From Rusavskia elegans (taxonomy: Eukaryota > Ascomycota > Lecanoromycetes > Teloschistales > Teloschistaceae), in the NCBI GenBank assembly GCA_011316305.1, contig SAUG01000057.1, positions 62,001 through 126,000 of the forward strand: a stretch of 64,000 nucleotides of DNA. The letters are read 5' to 3'. The notes beneath the pieces are model-generated. The model worked only from the letters and a program-made list of their open reading frames with translations. It was not told the origin of the DNA and made no database searches. A program made the translations under genes and the position numbers. Below, piece after piece: positions 22,867 through 35,699 of this stretch (the first letter of the stretch is position 1; every line of letters begins with the position of its first letter).

Positions 22867-24765
22867 ATATATAATCTAGAAAATATATCCTTCTACGTTA
22901 TAACGCGATTCGAATATTTATATAAGCTTATATATTCGTATATATATTATATAAAGTATTTAAACCGCGTTTTTTATATTATTATAGCTTTAAATCTATT
23001 TCGATATAATAAAGACTCTACGCTATAGCCGCAGGTATATAGTATAAATGTAAAGAATAATATTCTAATGTAAAATCGTATCTAGTATTATCGATATATA
23101 TAACGGTTTTAATTCGAGATTAAAACTAGATATTGAAATTTATTTAGACGTTAAACAAAATACGGACGTTATTTTTTATATCGCTATATATATAAAACTA
23201 ACGCGGTGCTAATAAAATTGTTATTTCTTGTATATAATATTATTCGTTTTTTCGGTATATTCGATATAGAATTTATAATTATAGAATAGCGCTATAAATC
23301 AATCTATTCGATATATTAATTAGTATTTAAATAATTCTTTTATAAAAAATTAACCGCGGCTAAATTTAATCCGATTAATACGATATATCGTTAGATAAAT
23401 ATAGAATATATATTCTTTTAAATTTTCGATCTCGCTACTTTTATTATTTACGTATTTCTAAATATTTTATTTAGTTTCTATCTACGTTCTACCGGTATAG
23501 ATATCGAATTCGATTTTTTTTAGATAATATATTTATAGCTAGTATAAATCTATACCGATTTTTATTTTATTTATATAAATTCTATTTCGATTTTGATTTT
23601 AGTTTTTATTTTAATTTCCGTTTCTATTTTAGTTCCTATAAAATACTATATTATATCTATCGATATTTTTTCGGTAGAAAAAAAAAATAAAAGTATAAAT
23701 AGAAATAGAAATAGAAATAGAAAAAATATTATTAGTAGTTTTGAAATCAATAAAAATAAATTTATAATTAATAATATTTTTATAGCCTATTACTCTGTAT
23801 TTTAAAATAATTTAAAATATACGGTTTCTTTTTAAAACTAAATAGAAAATAGAATACTTTCGATCCAATAGTCTATATTTATAAATTTGAACTATTTCTA
23901 TATTTTTATAATTATATTATATAAAGTCTATCTCTTTTTTTATATTTATATTCGATTTATAAAAAGCCGTTTAAATTTTAAAAGTTTTAATAGTTTTTTT
24001 ATTATTAGTTAGATATTTGATAGGCTCTTAAAACTTTTTATAAAGCGGCGAATCGATCTATTAGACAAAATATTCGGGTTTATTTTACTTTAAATAAATA
24101 TCTAAAAAAAACTTTCGACTTTTTTTTTCTTTTTACTTTCTATTAAAATAGGCTAGAGTTCCGAATCTCTATCGTCTCGTAAATACTAAAACACTAATAA
24201 AAATTTAATAAAAAATAGAATAAATAGTTTTAAATAACTTCGGCAGATCTATTTTAAATATCTATAAACTAGCTCTATTTAATATTTTAATAGAATCTAG
24301 TTATTTATTATCTATTTTTTTCTTTAATCTAAAATTACGTATTTTAATATTTTAGATAAAAAGTTTTTCTTTTTTAATAAAAGATAGTTTTTTATAATAG
24401 CGGTTATATTACTTTATCTATTTTTCTACGACTTTTTACTATAAATCTTTTTTATAATTTCTATTATTTCGTAACTAATTTATTTTTTAATAGCTAGAAA
24501 CGTCTTTTTTTTAAGATTTCTATTTTTAGAAATATAATCTAAATAAAGTATATAGCTTTTTAGAAATTTATTCGAATTATTACGTGTAAATATATTTTTA
24601 CTTTTATTATATACGAATATAGTAAATAGCAGTAATTTAAATTATATATTTTATCTACAGTTATAATAAATTCCTAGATAATAATCTAGTATTTGATTTT
24701 AGTATTCTATTTATCTATTTGTTTAAAGATAATAGATTATACTAAATTTCCGTTTCGTATTTTGA
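22867..24765. other. AT-rich intergenic DNA with a short AAATAG microsatellite
   Basis: No gene recognised. A 70-codon frame at 23,593-23,805 is low-complexity and not credible. About five copies of the hexamer aaatag occur at 23,697-23,727. Confidence 0.5.
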
Positions 24766-24955
24766 TTAGATTGACCGTCGGATCGGATTTCGAATTTAGG
24801 TTAACTAATTCGATCTAATTTAAATCGGGTTAAAAAATAGTCCGACTCGACCAAAATTAGATCGGATTATTTTAAAATTCGATCCGATTCGGTTCCGGGT
24901 TAAATCCGAGACCCCGGATTTAATCTATTAAAATTATAAAAACCTATTTTTCTAT
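24766..24955. repeat. MITE-like repeat, copy 7
   Basis: Begins 'gattgaccgtcggatcgga' (an eroded 'gactggccgtcggatcggg') and runs through 'aatcgggtta' and 'gattcggttccgggttaaa' to an AT-rich end. Same orientation as copy 2. Confidence 0.5.
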
Positions 24956-25701
24956 ATTATAAAATCTATTCCTTTATTAATAATATATCTATATTTCGAA
25001 ATAATATATTTATTTAGATCTACTTTTTCCAGATATAGATAACTAGCTAATTAGTTTAATAATCTTTTTTATATATTTATTATTTTCGGTTTCTATTTCT
25101 ATCTTTTTTTTTTATATTTCTTCCTTTCTCTATATATTTTTATTTTTATCTTTATTCTAATTTAAATTAATACTTTTAGCTTAATTTTTATTATTTTCGT
25201 ATTTAGTATTATTTTATTTAATAAAATATAATTCTACTATCCAGTTTCTATTATAAATTTCGATAATATTATTAGTATTTTCGTTTTCTTTTTTATATAA
25301 AGACTCAATAGCTATATTAGCCGTATTACTACTATAGTAAAATTTTTTTGTAAATTTTTTAGTAAATTTCGACTATTTTATAAAGATTTTAGTATTCTAG
25401 TAGTTTTAAACTTTTTAAAGCCGTTATAAAACTTTAGGCGGCGCTGCTAATTTCTAGATGGCCTGTTAACACGTTGTTTAAATCATATTAGTAAAAATAT
25501 TACGCGATTAAAATTGTCGAATATAGATAATACGAATATACCGTAATTAGTTATATCTATTTTAATAAATATACTGTTTTTCGAAAATAGGCTGATCGTA
25601 TTATATTTTAAATTACCGTAAAATATAAAAATCGATCTATCGGTTTATAGATCGATCTTTTAAAATTCAAATCCGATAGGTCGATTGAAAACCGAAAGAA
25701 T
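24956..25701. other. AT-rich intergenic DNA
   Basis: No gene seen. A short GC-balanced piece, 'gcggcgctgctaatttctag' near 25,440, stands out but has no recognisable identity. Confidence 0.4.
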
Positions 25702-25850
25702 TGTTGAAATTATATATATGGAATATCACCTGAACTAAATATATAAAAAGGAAATAGTAGGGCTTTGGCGCCTAGATCCACTAGGCCTAATCGATACTAG
25801 CGTCCTTAGAACTTTAGTATAGCTATTATATATAATAAGTACTTCTAATA
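25702..25850 (-). repeat. 3' LTR of Copia copy C (shortened)
   Basis: Runs from 'tgttgaaattatatatatgg' to 'tacttctaata'. Compared with the reverse complement of the LTR at 7,744-7,920 it lacks the stretch between 'atatca' and 'cctgaacta', giving 149 bp against 176-177. Confidence 0.75.
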
Positions 25851-28800
25851 TTTTTATACGAATAATATATTATATATATACTAAAAGTAAAAATTAAATA
25901 GATTTACTATATACTCGCTAAAAAACCTATAGGAAAAAAAGTTTATATATAATAAAGGCGAGGCCGATAAAATTTAAAAAGCTTCTATAATAGATATATA
26001 TATATAAATTATAAAAATCGAAATCTAGATAAAAGAAAATTAGAATTTCTATAGTTTCTATAGTATTCTAAATCTTTTGTAGTAGTAGTATACTTAGTAC
26101 AATACTAGTATAGATACTAGTATATAATATAGATTTATTTAAAGTATTTAAAATAGATATCGTCTAATTAAAAGGACGTATTTAGTTAGAGTTTCGGTAA
26201 TCGAAAATACCTATCTGGTAGTAAATTATCGATATTATCGGTTATTATTAATACCGCTAAAGTACTAAAAGGTATAGATATTATATTTCTTTTTAATTTA
26301 CTAAAAAAACGTATACTAAACGTCTATTAGAATATTATAAACTTTTATAGATATATTAAAAATATATTATCTAAATAGTTCTAGATATAAAAGTATTTAC
26401 TATAGCTTCGAAAATTAATATAAATTTTCGGATTATTAATAACTATAATATTCTAATAATACTATTCTAAAAATTCCTATAAAATCCTATAGTTAATTTA
26501 ACGATATAGTTAGATAGCGAAGATTCCGATATATATTTATATATTATTACTATCTAGCTATAGATAGCTAAAAATATTATAATTTTAAAAGCTATCGATA
26601 TTATTTTTTATCTAATAGCGTTTAGATTCGAGATTTAAATAAAATAGTACCCGAGAGTAAAAGTAGAATAGATTATTATTATAGTTTATATAGGCGATAT
26701 AAATTCGAAAATTATCGAATAGTTTATTAAATATTTTAATATATATATATAGGTCGAGCTTTCTAAAAATATAGAAAGTAAAATTAAATTTTTAAAGGTT
26801 ATTTAAATCTATAAAAGCTATAAATAATATTAAATAAAATTATAGAATATAGAAAATTAAATAGTATAATCTATATATTAGACGGTATAGAATTAGTAAA
26901 GATATATTGAAAAATATAGTAATAGTAAATAGCGGGCGAAAATAAATAGCAGGCGGCTAGCGGCTTAAACGCTAACTAGTCTATATCTATATACTAGTTT
27001 CGAAAAATCTTATATAAAACCCGAATAGTCTACTAGATAGTAAAAATATATTTTACCGATATTAAAACTAGTTAATATATTAAATCTAATATAGAATTTA
27101 GTAAAATATAGGCTAAAGGTATCCTTTTAGTATTTTATTACTAAAATAGAAGGAAAAAATCAGGGTATAGATAACTATATATAGATTTCGATCGAATATA
27201 TTATTAGAAAGTATATAAAGGGAATAGTAATTTAAAAATAATATAGATATTATATAGATAGGCCTATAGAGCCTAAAGTTATTTAAAAGTTTAACTATCC
27301 TTTATAGTATATATTATACTTTCCGAAAATAATATTTATAGGTATATAGTAATCGCTAGTACTCCGGAGTTAATTATATTTCGGAGGAAATTATTATTAG
27401 AAAAGATCTTTATAGTTTAGATAGATTATTACTATTATTATTTAAAGTTTAAAGCGTTTTTAAATCTTTAAATCTAAACGCTATATAGAAGATTTTAAAT
27501 TTACTTTTATCTAGAACTTTAGTTAATCTATTAGCTACTATTTATTCTATTAGAATATATTAAAAGTCGATAGTTTTATTAACGACTTTCTTTTATAGAA
27601 ATTTAATATAGATATTAATATATTTAGTACGACTATAGAACTAAAGATTTTTAGTAAAGGTAATAGCGCCCTAGTTATTACTATAAAGGGTTACTATATT
27701 AAAAATAGTATTTAGATTCTATTTATTATTTAATAATTAATTTAGAATATAATTTAACTAAATAGCCTTTTTAGTAACTCTAATCTTTCTATCTAATTCT
27801 ATTTCGATAGTTAATATAGCTATAGTAGTTTACTATTTAAATAACTAGCTATTAGCGCCGGATCTAATATCGAAGATATATCTAGAAATAGAACGATAGA
27901 TTTTATAGTTACCTGCCTAATAGATATTAATATACTTCTAAAACTTCTATAAATCGCTTCTATAAATAAAAATAAAGTAAGCCGTTATATATAGATATTT
28001 AAATATTCTAATAACGGCGATCTAATAGTAGATTATAGGGTTAGATAAATATTAACTAATAATAGAAATAGTAAGAATAATATTAAGGCGGGGTTTAAAT
28101 ATAGTATATATTAAAGAGCCGATAGCGTTTAAATATTTATATTTTATTAGTAGAAAATAGTTCTAATTAACGGAGACGGTTTTTAAATAAAGGCCGGAAT
28201 CTATAGAAATAGAAATATTATTCTTATAAATAGTGAAACTATAATCTTTTAGAATCTATTTAATATAAATAGTTTAGAATTCCCGGTTCCTAATAATTTT
28301 TATATCGAGGTAAAAGTTAATAGACCCTAAATCTAATATTTAGAAATATACCTTAATATTATTAAAGTTCTAACGACTAGCGCTATATAGGAGGATATTA
28401 TTAATATAAATACCGATAATAATTATACCGTTATAAAAAATACTATAATCGGATTCTAGAAATTTAAAGCTAATAGTAGTAAAAAATATAGTAAAGTAGC
28501 GGTACTAAACCCGAAGCGATTATTTAAAATTATAAAGGACTTTCCGGAACTTATATATTATATTAGAGTTACTAAAACTAGTAGGATATTATATATAGAT
28601 AATTTTATCTATATAATTATAGAAAAAGGCCGTTTTAATATCTATTTAATCGAGTTCTGGGCCGTAGACGATAACTATAGCGAAGATAGCTTTATATAAT
28701 ATTAGTTTAATAATAAAAGCGAAGGTTTTATTAAAATCGATACCGGCTTTCTATTTAAAACTACGAATAATCTAGTAAATTTTAAAGAGCGTAATTTTAC

Positions 28801-31040
28801 TATTAGCGTCCCTTTTAATTTTATATACCTATTTACCTTCTAGAAGATATTTTATAGAAGATATTAATATTTTAATATATAGTATCTAAATATTATTCAA
28901 TTCTAATAATACTAGGTTTTCTTCTATAGCTTTATACTATTTATTGGTATAGAATAATTCTATAGCTTCTTTATATAACTAGGGTTCGGAAAAATTTAAT
29001 ACTATATCTTTTTTTATAGTATTAATAAATATATAGACGTTTATAATTATCTAGTATCTAGAATTTAAAGTAATTATATAAACCTTTAATAAAAGATTAG
29101 ATAATATAATCGGTTTATAGATAAAATATAATAGTCTAAAAATTAGGGCAGTAATATATTAAAATCGAAATCCGAATTCGAATTATTAATTTTAGTAATA
29201 TAAAAACTATTAGATAAATTAGCCGATAATAGAATTTAACTATAGATAAAAGGAATTCGGTAAAATATTAGAATTTAGTATAAAGAAATTATTAGTTTAG
29301 ATATTAATAGAAGGTTACTAGATTATAATTATAATTTTCTAGTATTAGATTTCCTATTAGTACGCTACTATTTCTATAGAGGTTACTATTTATTTTTAGA
29401 TTTTTCTAATTCCTATAAATCTAATAAATCTAGGTTTTAATCTATTTTTTTAAATACTACGAAAAAAATACGGACGACTTTATTTTAAAAATTTAATAAT
29501 TTATAAATAGTATTACTAAAGTAACCGACTAAAGTATATTTATAGTTTTAATTATCGAATTTCTGAAATTTTTTACTATATATTAGATATACTATAGAAT
29601 CTAAAATATAGAATTAGTTTAAATCTAGAGATTTACTATATTCCTTTTTATATAAAGTTATACTTAATTTATTACTAGATAACCGGAAGTATAAAAAGAT
29701 AGTAGCTTTAATAAATAGCGGCTAATATTTTTTATTACAGCCGCTATAAATTAATATAGAATAGGCTTTATATATTAGTATTTATCCGAAGCGTTCGGAA
29801 ATACTATTCTATTATAAATTATTAGATATAATAGATTTTTAGTAGATATTTTTATTAGTAAAACTTTTAGATATAATATAGTTCCTAAACTCGTTATTAC
29901 TATAAAAATATTTAATAATAAAAACGTTTTTTTTATTATAGATATAGAAGTAGTTCTAGTATTTAAAGGTTTCGGGGCCGTCTTTTATTTTAGTTATATA
30001 AATACCATACTTCTAGATATTATTATCTAGGAAGATAAAAATATATTAATTCCTATTATATACTATTAGAATTTAATTCTTTCGAATAGATTCTATATAG
30101 TTAGTATAAATAAGGTTTATAGAACCGTTACCGGGGCAGATATAATTCCTATAAAACTATTTATACTATTTATCTAGGATATAAACTTTATAGAAATCGG
30201 ATTTAAATTTAGAAACTTTAAATAGATCGATTTCTATAGATATATTCGCTAGTTTATATAAATTCCAATTACCTAGATATTTAAGCCGGGCGTACTAGAT
30301 ATTTTCTATCTCTACCGATATTTTAGCGAGGGCCTTTAAAGCTATATCGGGTATTAATAAAGATAAAAACGAAGATAGAAAAAAAAAATAGAAAAAGATT
30401 TTATAGGACCGCGCTATATAGTATTAATATTTAATAGAAATAGACCTTTAAATATATAGATAGTTAACGTTAAATCCGAAATACTAAAATTAAAGTTAAA
30501 ACTATAGTTTTTAATAATTACTTTAGTATCTATTTTCTAAATTTATAATATTAATAGAAAATTAGTACCGAATCCGAAGATATAAAAGATATTATAGAAT
30601 TCTATAGGACGATATCTACTATTAATAAAGTAGTTAAATATAATAGTACTTTTAGCGATCGGTCGAAAGCTAATAGTACTACTAATATTAATTATAGACG
30701 GATATTATACTAGATTTAATAAAAAGATACTACTAGAAGATAGTATAATAGTTATAGATATAGTCGAATATCTAACTATTAAAAAAATCTAGTTTATTTA
30801 ATAAAGCTGATAAAACTATAGAAGCGATAATTATAAAGCTAAAATTGGTAGAAGCCGGTACAATTATAATAAAATTTAGTAACTTTTTAGATTTAGTAGA
30901 TTTATTATTTTTATTATTTTTACTATTTTTATTATCTTTTCCTTTACCGTCTTTATTTTTATTATTATTACTTTTTTAGTATTTACTATCGCTATTCTTT
31001 TATTTTTCTACTATTTAAGCTTTCTTTAATTTAGGATATA

Positions 31041-31813
31041 CTTTAGAGGCACTAGTAGATCTATAGACATTTTGTTAACATTTTATTAACAGCTTGATTA
31101 CGTAAAACAGATTAATAGCCGAAATTATCTAATAATTATTATTTCTATATAATAAATAGTTAGTATAAATTAGAAATTGATTCTAACTTTTTGATTCTTA
31201 TTAATAAGATATCAACTTTCTGCTAACAAAGAGCCAATAAAGAGTTAACAAAATATTAGAAACTATAATAGTAATAGAAGTCGATCAGAAATTTCTAGAT
31301 CTGGTTAGCGCAATCTAGATCTATTAATCGAAATCGAGATATCGATTTTATTACTATCTAGAAATTAGTTTGAAAATTTGGAAAAAAGGACTTTCGAAGG
31401 ATTCGAATACTGAATCGACGCTAGGCTTAGTTAGGAAATCTCTATTTTACTAGAAAAAATAATCTATATTATAGCTTTTAACTACTAGACTAAGGTTTCG
31501 GATTTTAAAATCTAAATTAAAATCGTTTTTATATTAAAGATTTAATAGTACTAAAGTTTTAAATAACTTTTTATTATCACTTTATTAATAGTTTATTAAC
31601 TGTTTGTTAATTATTTATTAGTAAAAACTGAATTTAATATAAATTACTTGATTTAGTTAGAAAAATAGTTAGTTTTAAACTATAATTAATATTAAATCAA
31701 CTATAAATCTATAGTAACTTTTCGTTATAAAAATATTAACAATATATCGAACTAAAAGTTGATAACAATTTATTATTGATTTATTATCTGAAAACGTATA
31801 AGTGCCTCTAAAA
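31041..31813. mobile_element. TA-flanked 773-bp inverted-repeat element inside Copia copy C
   Basis: Comparison with the uninterrupted site in copies A and B places the insertion between TA dinucleotides (31,039-31,040 and 31,814-31,815). Its ends, 'ctttagaggcact' and 'agtgcctctaaaa', are 13-bp terminal inverted repeats with one mismatch. A TA duplication with short TIRs is typical of Tc1/mariner-pogo derived non-autonomous elements. No transposase frame is present. Unlike the host retrotransposon it has normal CA/TG content, so it arrived after most of the RIP or escaped it. It contains a tRNA-like module on the minus strand. Confidence 0.75.
31388..31501 (-). other. tRNA-like module within the 773-bp element
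   Basis: On the minus strand an A-box-like 'tagtctagtagttaaaagc' is followed about 85 bases later by a B-box-like 'tattcgaatccttcgaaag'. The spacing and the 3' 'cgaatccttcgaaag' match the SINE heads at 17.5 and 21.5 kb. The T stem pairs poorly, so a functional tRNA is unlikely. It may be a SINE head captured by the TIR element. Confidence 0.45.
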
Positions 31814-33002
31814 TAGACTATAGTAGGTATCTTTTATATAGCCGTTTCGGTTATAGTAGAAATAATAGTCGATTTTAATAATTCGTTTATTCGGGTTATT
31901 TATAAATAGGAAAGCTTTAGTTCTAGTAATAATAGATTCGCTATTACTATATTAGTAATATTCTTTATTAATAGTAGTACTAATAGTTTCATTTAAAATA
32001 ACTATTTTCTATTTTCGCTTATCTTTATTACAAATAATAAAGTTACTTTAGATAAATAAAGTCTAGAAGTAGCTAAAAGCGGCTCTAAAGCCCCGAAGAA
32101 ATTTTAAAATAAAAAGGCTTTCTAAAATAATAACGCCTATAGTTAAAATTTTATTAGTAAATTTATAAAATTTAGTTATATAAACTTCTATACTTTCGGA
32201 AAAACTATTATAATAGAAAGTATCTAGCTAGATATTAAATTCTATAAACTTACCGTTACTATAAATTCTATATTATATCTAAAGTTTATCTAGTATCTTT
32301 TTAATATCTAATATAATATTTTTAATAAAGTTATCAGTATTTATACTATAGATTATTTTAATTACTATATAGATATATTCTATCTATTTTTCCTTAAAAT
32401 TAAAGGAAGCCGGAAGTAAAGAACCTTTAGTAACGGCTCGAAAATTATTAAAAATAAAATAGGCTATAATAGTTTCTATCTAATTTTTATAATCTAAATA
32501 GATTTCGAATTTTAGAATTATATTAATAGGGTAGCTAGAATCCTTTAGTTTAATATTATCTATAACCAATATTATAGGAGTAGATATATTACTAAATTTA
32601 ATACTAGATTATAAAATACCGCGAAAAATAGTATTATAAAAAGAGAAATATAAAAAAAAATCTAGAAATAAATATTCGGAAAGTATAATAATTTCGAAAC
32701 CAAATAAATTACTTAGGTATAGAAATATTAAAAAGAAACTAAAAGCTATAAAAAGGTCCGGGTCGTTTTTAAATAAAATAGAAAGTAAATTTAATAAATA
32801 GTAATTAGAGTCTAAATATAGATAGCTTTAGATAACGAGGTCGATTTACTATTAATTATATAGGAATCTATAGTTTTTAATAGAAAATTAGAAATTATAG
32901 ACGGTTTAGTTTACCCGAAGATTATTAGATAATTTTTAAAGAAAATATTATTTAAAATTTTTAAAGTTATAAAAATTAGTATAAAGTTTTAATAATAATA
33001 AA

Positions 33003-33250
33003 TTTTAGCGGAGGGACGGCGAACGAGCTGCCGTTTCCGGCAGGTTCGGACGCTGCTTTTGACAGCCTTTTTGCCGGATAATCGCCCAGCGCCCTTGGCC
33101 TAGAATCTTGCGCCCCCTACCTTCTCTGCAACCCTGCAACCTTGCACCCCTCCAACGTCCGACTGATCGTTCCCGAACAGCTCGGCGCTCTTATCACGAA
33201 ATTATATTATAAAGTCCTTTTTCCTTTATTAAATAACGGATATAGAATTA
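33003..33250. other. Unmutated GC-rich junction segment
   Basis: It starts exactly where Copia copy C is cut and shows no RIP signature ('ggcggacg'-like and C-rich tracts, many CA/TG). It precedes the DUF3435-like relic on the plus strand and could be its promoter region or the terminus of the element that broke copy C. No reading frame is supported. Confidence 0.45.
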
Positions 33251-33419
33251 TCTCTTTATAATAATTTTAGGACTGGCTTTTAGATTTAGTTACCTTCTTT
33301 ATCTATCTTTCCTGTCCTACTACCTTTTATTTTTTCTTTTATTTCTTTACGCTCCTACCTTCGTTCCTATTATCCTTTTACTTCGAAAAAGGAATTTACT
33401 TTAATCTATCGACGCTATA

Positions 33420-35690
33420 GTTCTTCGGAAATATATTTAAACTATAGTATATACTATAGAATATTCTCTAAAATACTATTAGTAAATAGAAGATAATTTA
33501 AATATTTTAGAATTTACCTAATAAATCTACGGTAAAGGTAGCGAAAATATATTAAATTTAATTAAAAATTTCTAGTACTAGTAAAAAACCTTTTTCTATT
33601 TATTTAATAGACCGTTTAGCGTCTAATTAACCCTACTAGATACTACTAATTTACTAAAAAGAATTTTATAGCTACCTTCGAAGGTATCTCGATTAATATT
33701 CTATACGCTTTTTTCGACTAGCTTTTAAAAAAATATAAAGATAACTTTAGTACGGCTAGTTTTTTATAAATATACTAGAACGCTTTATATTTTATACGGA
33801 AATAGAATACAGGCTACTACTAGATCGATCCGCTTATTAAAAGCTAGATATACGGAGTATACTAGCTACCTCTAGAACTAAACCTTTACTAACTATTATT
33901 AAATAAAGTAATAGCTCGCGATCGTATATAATCTATAGAAAGATAAAAAAAAAAGCCTATATTATATACCGAAGATAAGTTCGAGCTTCTAAAAATACTA
34001 TATATTTCTATAGAAACGATATTTCTTTATAAATAGTACCGTATATAACTAGCTCTAGTTATATAATTTATCGGGATTATAGATAACCGGCCTTTAATTC
34101 TATTATCGGTCCGTTACTAGTATATTAAAGTAATTTTATTTAAAAATCCTGGTAGTAGAGAGTAGCCCTAAATATTAATCGAGATCGTATTCTACTATAT
34201 TAAAGGCTATCTAGAAGAGAAAAATATATACGGCTTCCCGTTTTATATTATATTTACTATAGCTTCTGATTATATCGCGGTTGCTAATAGGCGTAGTAAA
34301 AACGAGTTTAGAATTTCCGATATTCTAAATAAACTGTACCTACTACTTTATTTTTATATTACTATACTTGCTTTACTTTTTATAGACTAAATTTTTATTA
34401 CCTTTTTTTTAATTTTACCGGAATAGTTATTCTATTTTTAGATTACTTCTAGGTAGAAATAGTTACCGGTACCTTTAAAGAAAGAGATAGTAAAAAGACC
34501 TTTATTCCGATAGTATAAAAATACCGTAGAAAGTATATAGATTTCTAAGGAGCAAGCTTTAGCTAATACTATTTTCCGATTCTAAATAATTAATTTTAGA
34601 ATTATTACTAATATAGAATTTCCTACGGGTCTATATACCTTCCGATATAATAATAGGTAAACTTTCGATAATAGTAGTAAGTAGACGATAATCGTCGGTT
34701 AAGATTTATATTTACCGATATATAGGTAAAATTATAGACGCGTAGTAGAATATTATTCTATAATATTATAATTTTTCCGTTTTCTAGAAGAACTATACTT
34801 CGAGATATATATCTAATACTTAGGCCGTCTACCGCGGCTTAAAACTATAGACCGCCCTAATACGAGCCGCTAGCGGGATAAATCGTATAATCGATTCTCG
34901 ATAGCCGAGAAAACTTAATCTTATATAATAGGCGGAGGTCGATCGCTATCTAGAGATAAAACTTTTATATCGGAAGTTAAAATCGCTATTATAAATCTTC
35001 CGAGATTAGAAATATTCTATTACTAATACGAAAAGGACCTTTTTATATAATTACTATTAATAAATCTATTAAATTTATCGTAATTCAAAATAGCGATACG
35101 AGAAAGCTTTTTTAACGGAGGTTAAAGAAAAATATAAAAAGGAATAGCCGGTAATCGATATCTAATAATAATTAAAAGAATTTTTAGTTATAGAATAGAA
35201 AACTTTTTAGGTAGCTAGATATATTTTCGCGGAAAGAGTCTACGCTATTAATACGTTCTTTAATTTTACTATATTATCTACTAAATAGGAATATTAACGG
35301 CGAGTAATAGCTATTAATATATTAATCGTATTCTATAAAAAATAGGAAAGCTAAAGCTTCCGTTACCGTAGAATAGATATTAAAGTTAAAAAGGAATAAA
35401 CTTTAGTCTTTCTACTACTAAATCTATCGGAAATATTCCCGGTTAAATATAAAGCTATATAATATATCTTTTACTTTAGAAATAAAGATCTATCGGCCGC
35501 TAATTATCTAAAAACTTTCGCGACTCGCGGTAACTTTAAAAAGTACTTCTACTATAAATATCTCCGCTACTATCCGGAAGGTTAGCTAATCGCGTATTTC
35601 TATCCCCGGTATAATATAATATTAAACGGCGTAATATATTTATAGAACTATACTAAAGTTGTATATAAAACCTGTATTTAATCTTCGCGG
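33420..35690 (+). pseudogene. DUF3435 / FluG-like tyrosine recombinase with C2H2 finger, RIP-inactivated
   Basis: Reading the plus strand through RIP-type stops gives a collinear match to the fungal DUF3435 (FluG-like) family. There is an N-terminal helical region from about 33,690, then the 'T-E-D' and Leu-rich helix before a conserved Arg-Pro pair (around 34,090), then a basic block and a G-L-Y-x-F-R-Y motif near 34,625-34,660, where family members carry the second Arg of the recombinase core. The last 180 bases keep the spacing of the C2H2 finger, with metal-ligand codons now Tyr. DUF3435 proteins include the captain recombinases of Starship transposons, but many family members are not captains. 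The gene is dead: stops occur throughout and no start can be chosen. Downstream it converges on the coiled-coil relic. Confidence 0.65.
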
Positions 35691-35699
35691 TTACGGATA

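Larger units (their letters stand above)
27460..32990 (-). pseudogene. Copia gag-pol relic, copy C
   Basis: Collinear with 2,405-7,260 of copy A on the same strand, with independent transitions. It is heavily loaded with TAG/TAA codons. Its gag zinc-knuckle region is interrupted by the 773-bp insert at 31,041-31,813. It is clearly dead and useful only for aligning the family. Confidence 0.8.
25702..33002 (-). mobile_element. Ty1/Copia retrotransposon copy C, 5'-truncated, with nested insert
   Basis: A minus-strand copy of the same 7.6-kb family. The 3' LTR is 25,702-25,850, then comes the post-pol segment, then gag-pol. Homology to copies A and B stops abruptly at about 33,002, within the gag start region, so the 5' LTR and leader are missing. 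The junction is followed at once by unmutated GC-rich sequence. A 773-bp element is inserted at 31,041-31,813. The LTR lacks about 28 bases present in the other LTRs. Confidence 0.85.

Noticed and set aside
23593..23805. 70-codon plus frame
   Set aside because: Low-complexity Ile/Asn/Lys text over an AT-rich tract and a hexamer microsatellite.
1..33000. Mitochondrial or organellar insertion because of AT richness
   Set aside because: CpG is retained while CpA/TpG are depleted, LTR retrotransposons are recognisable, and no mitochondrial genes are seen.
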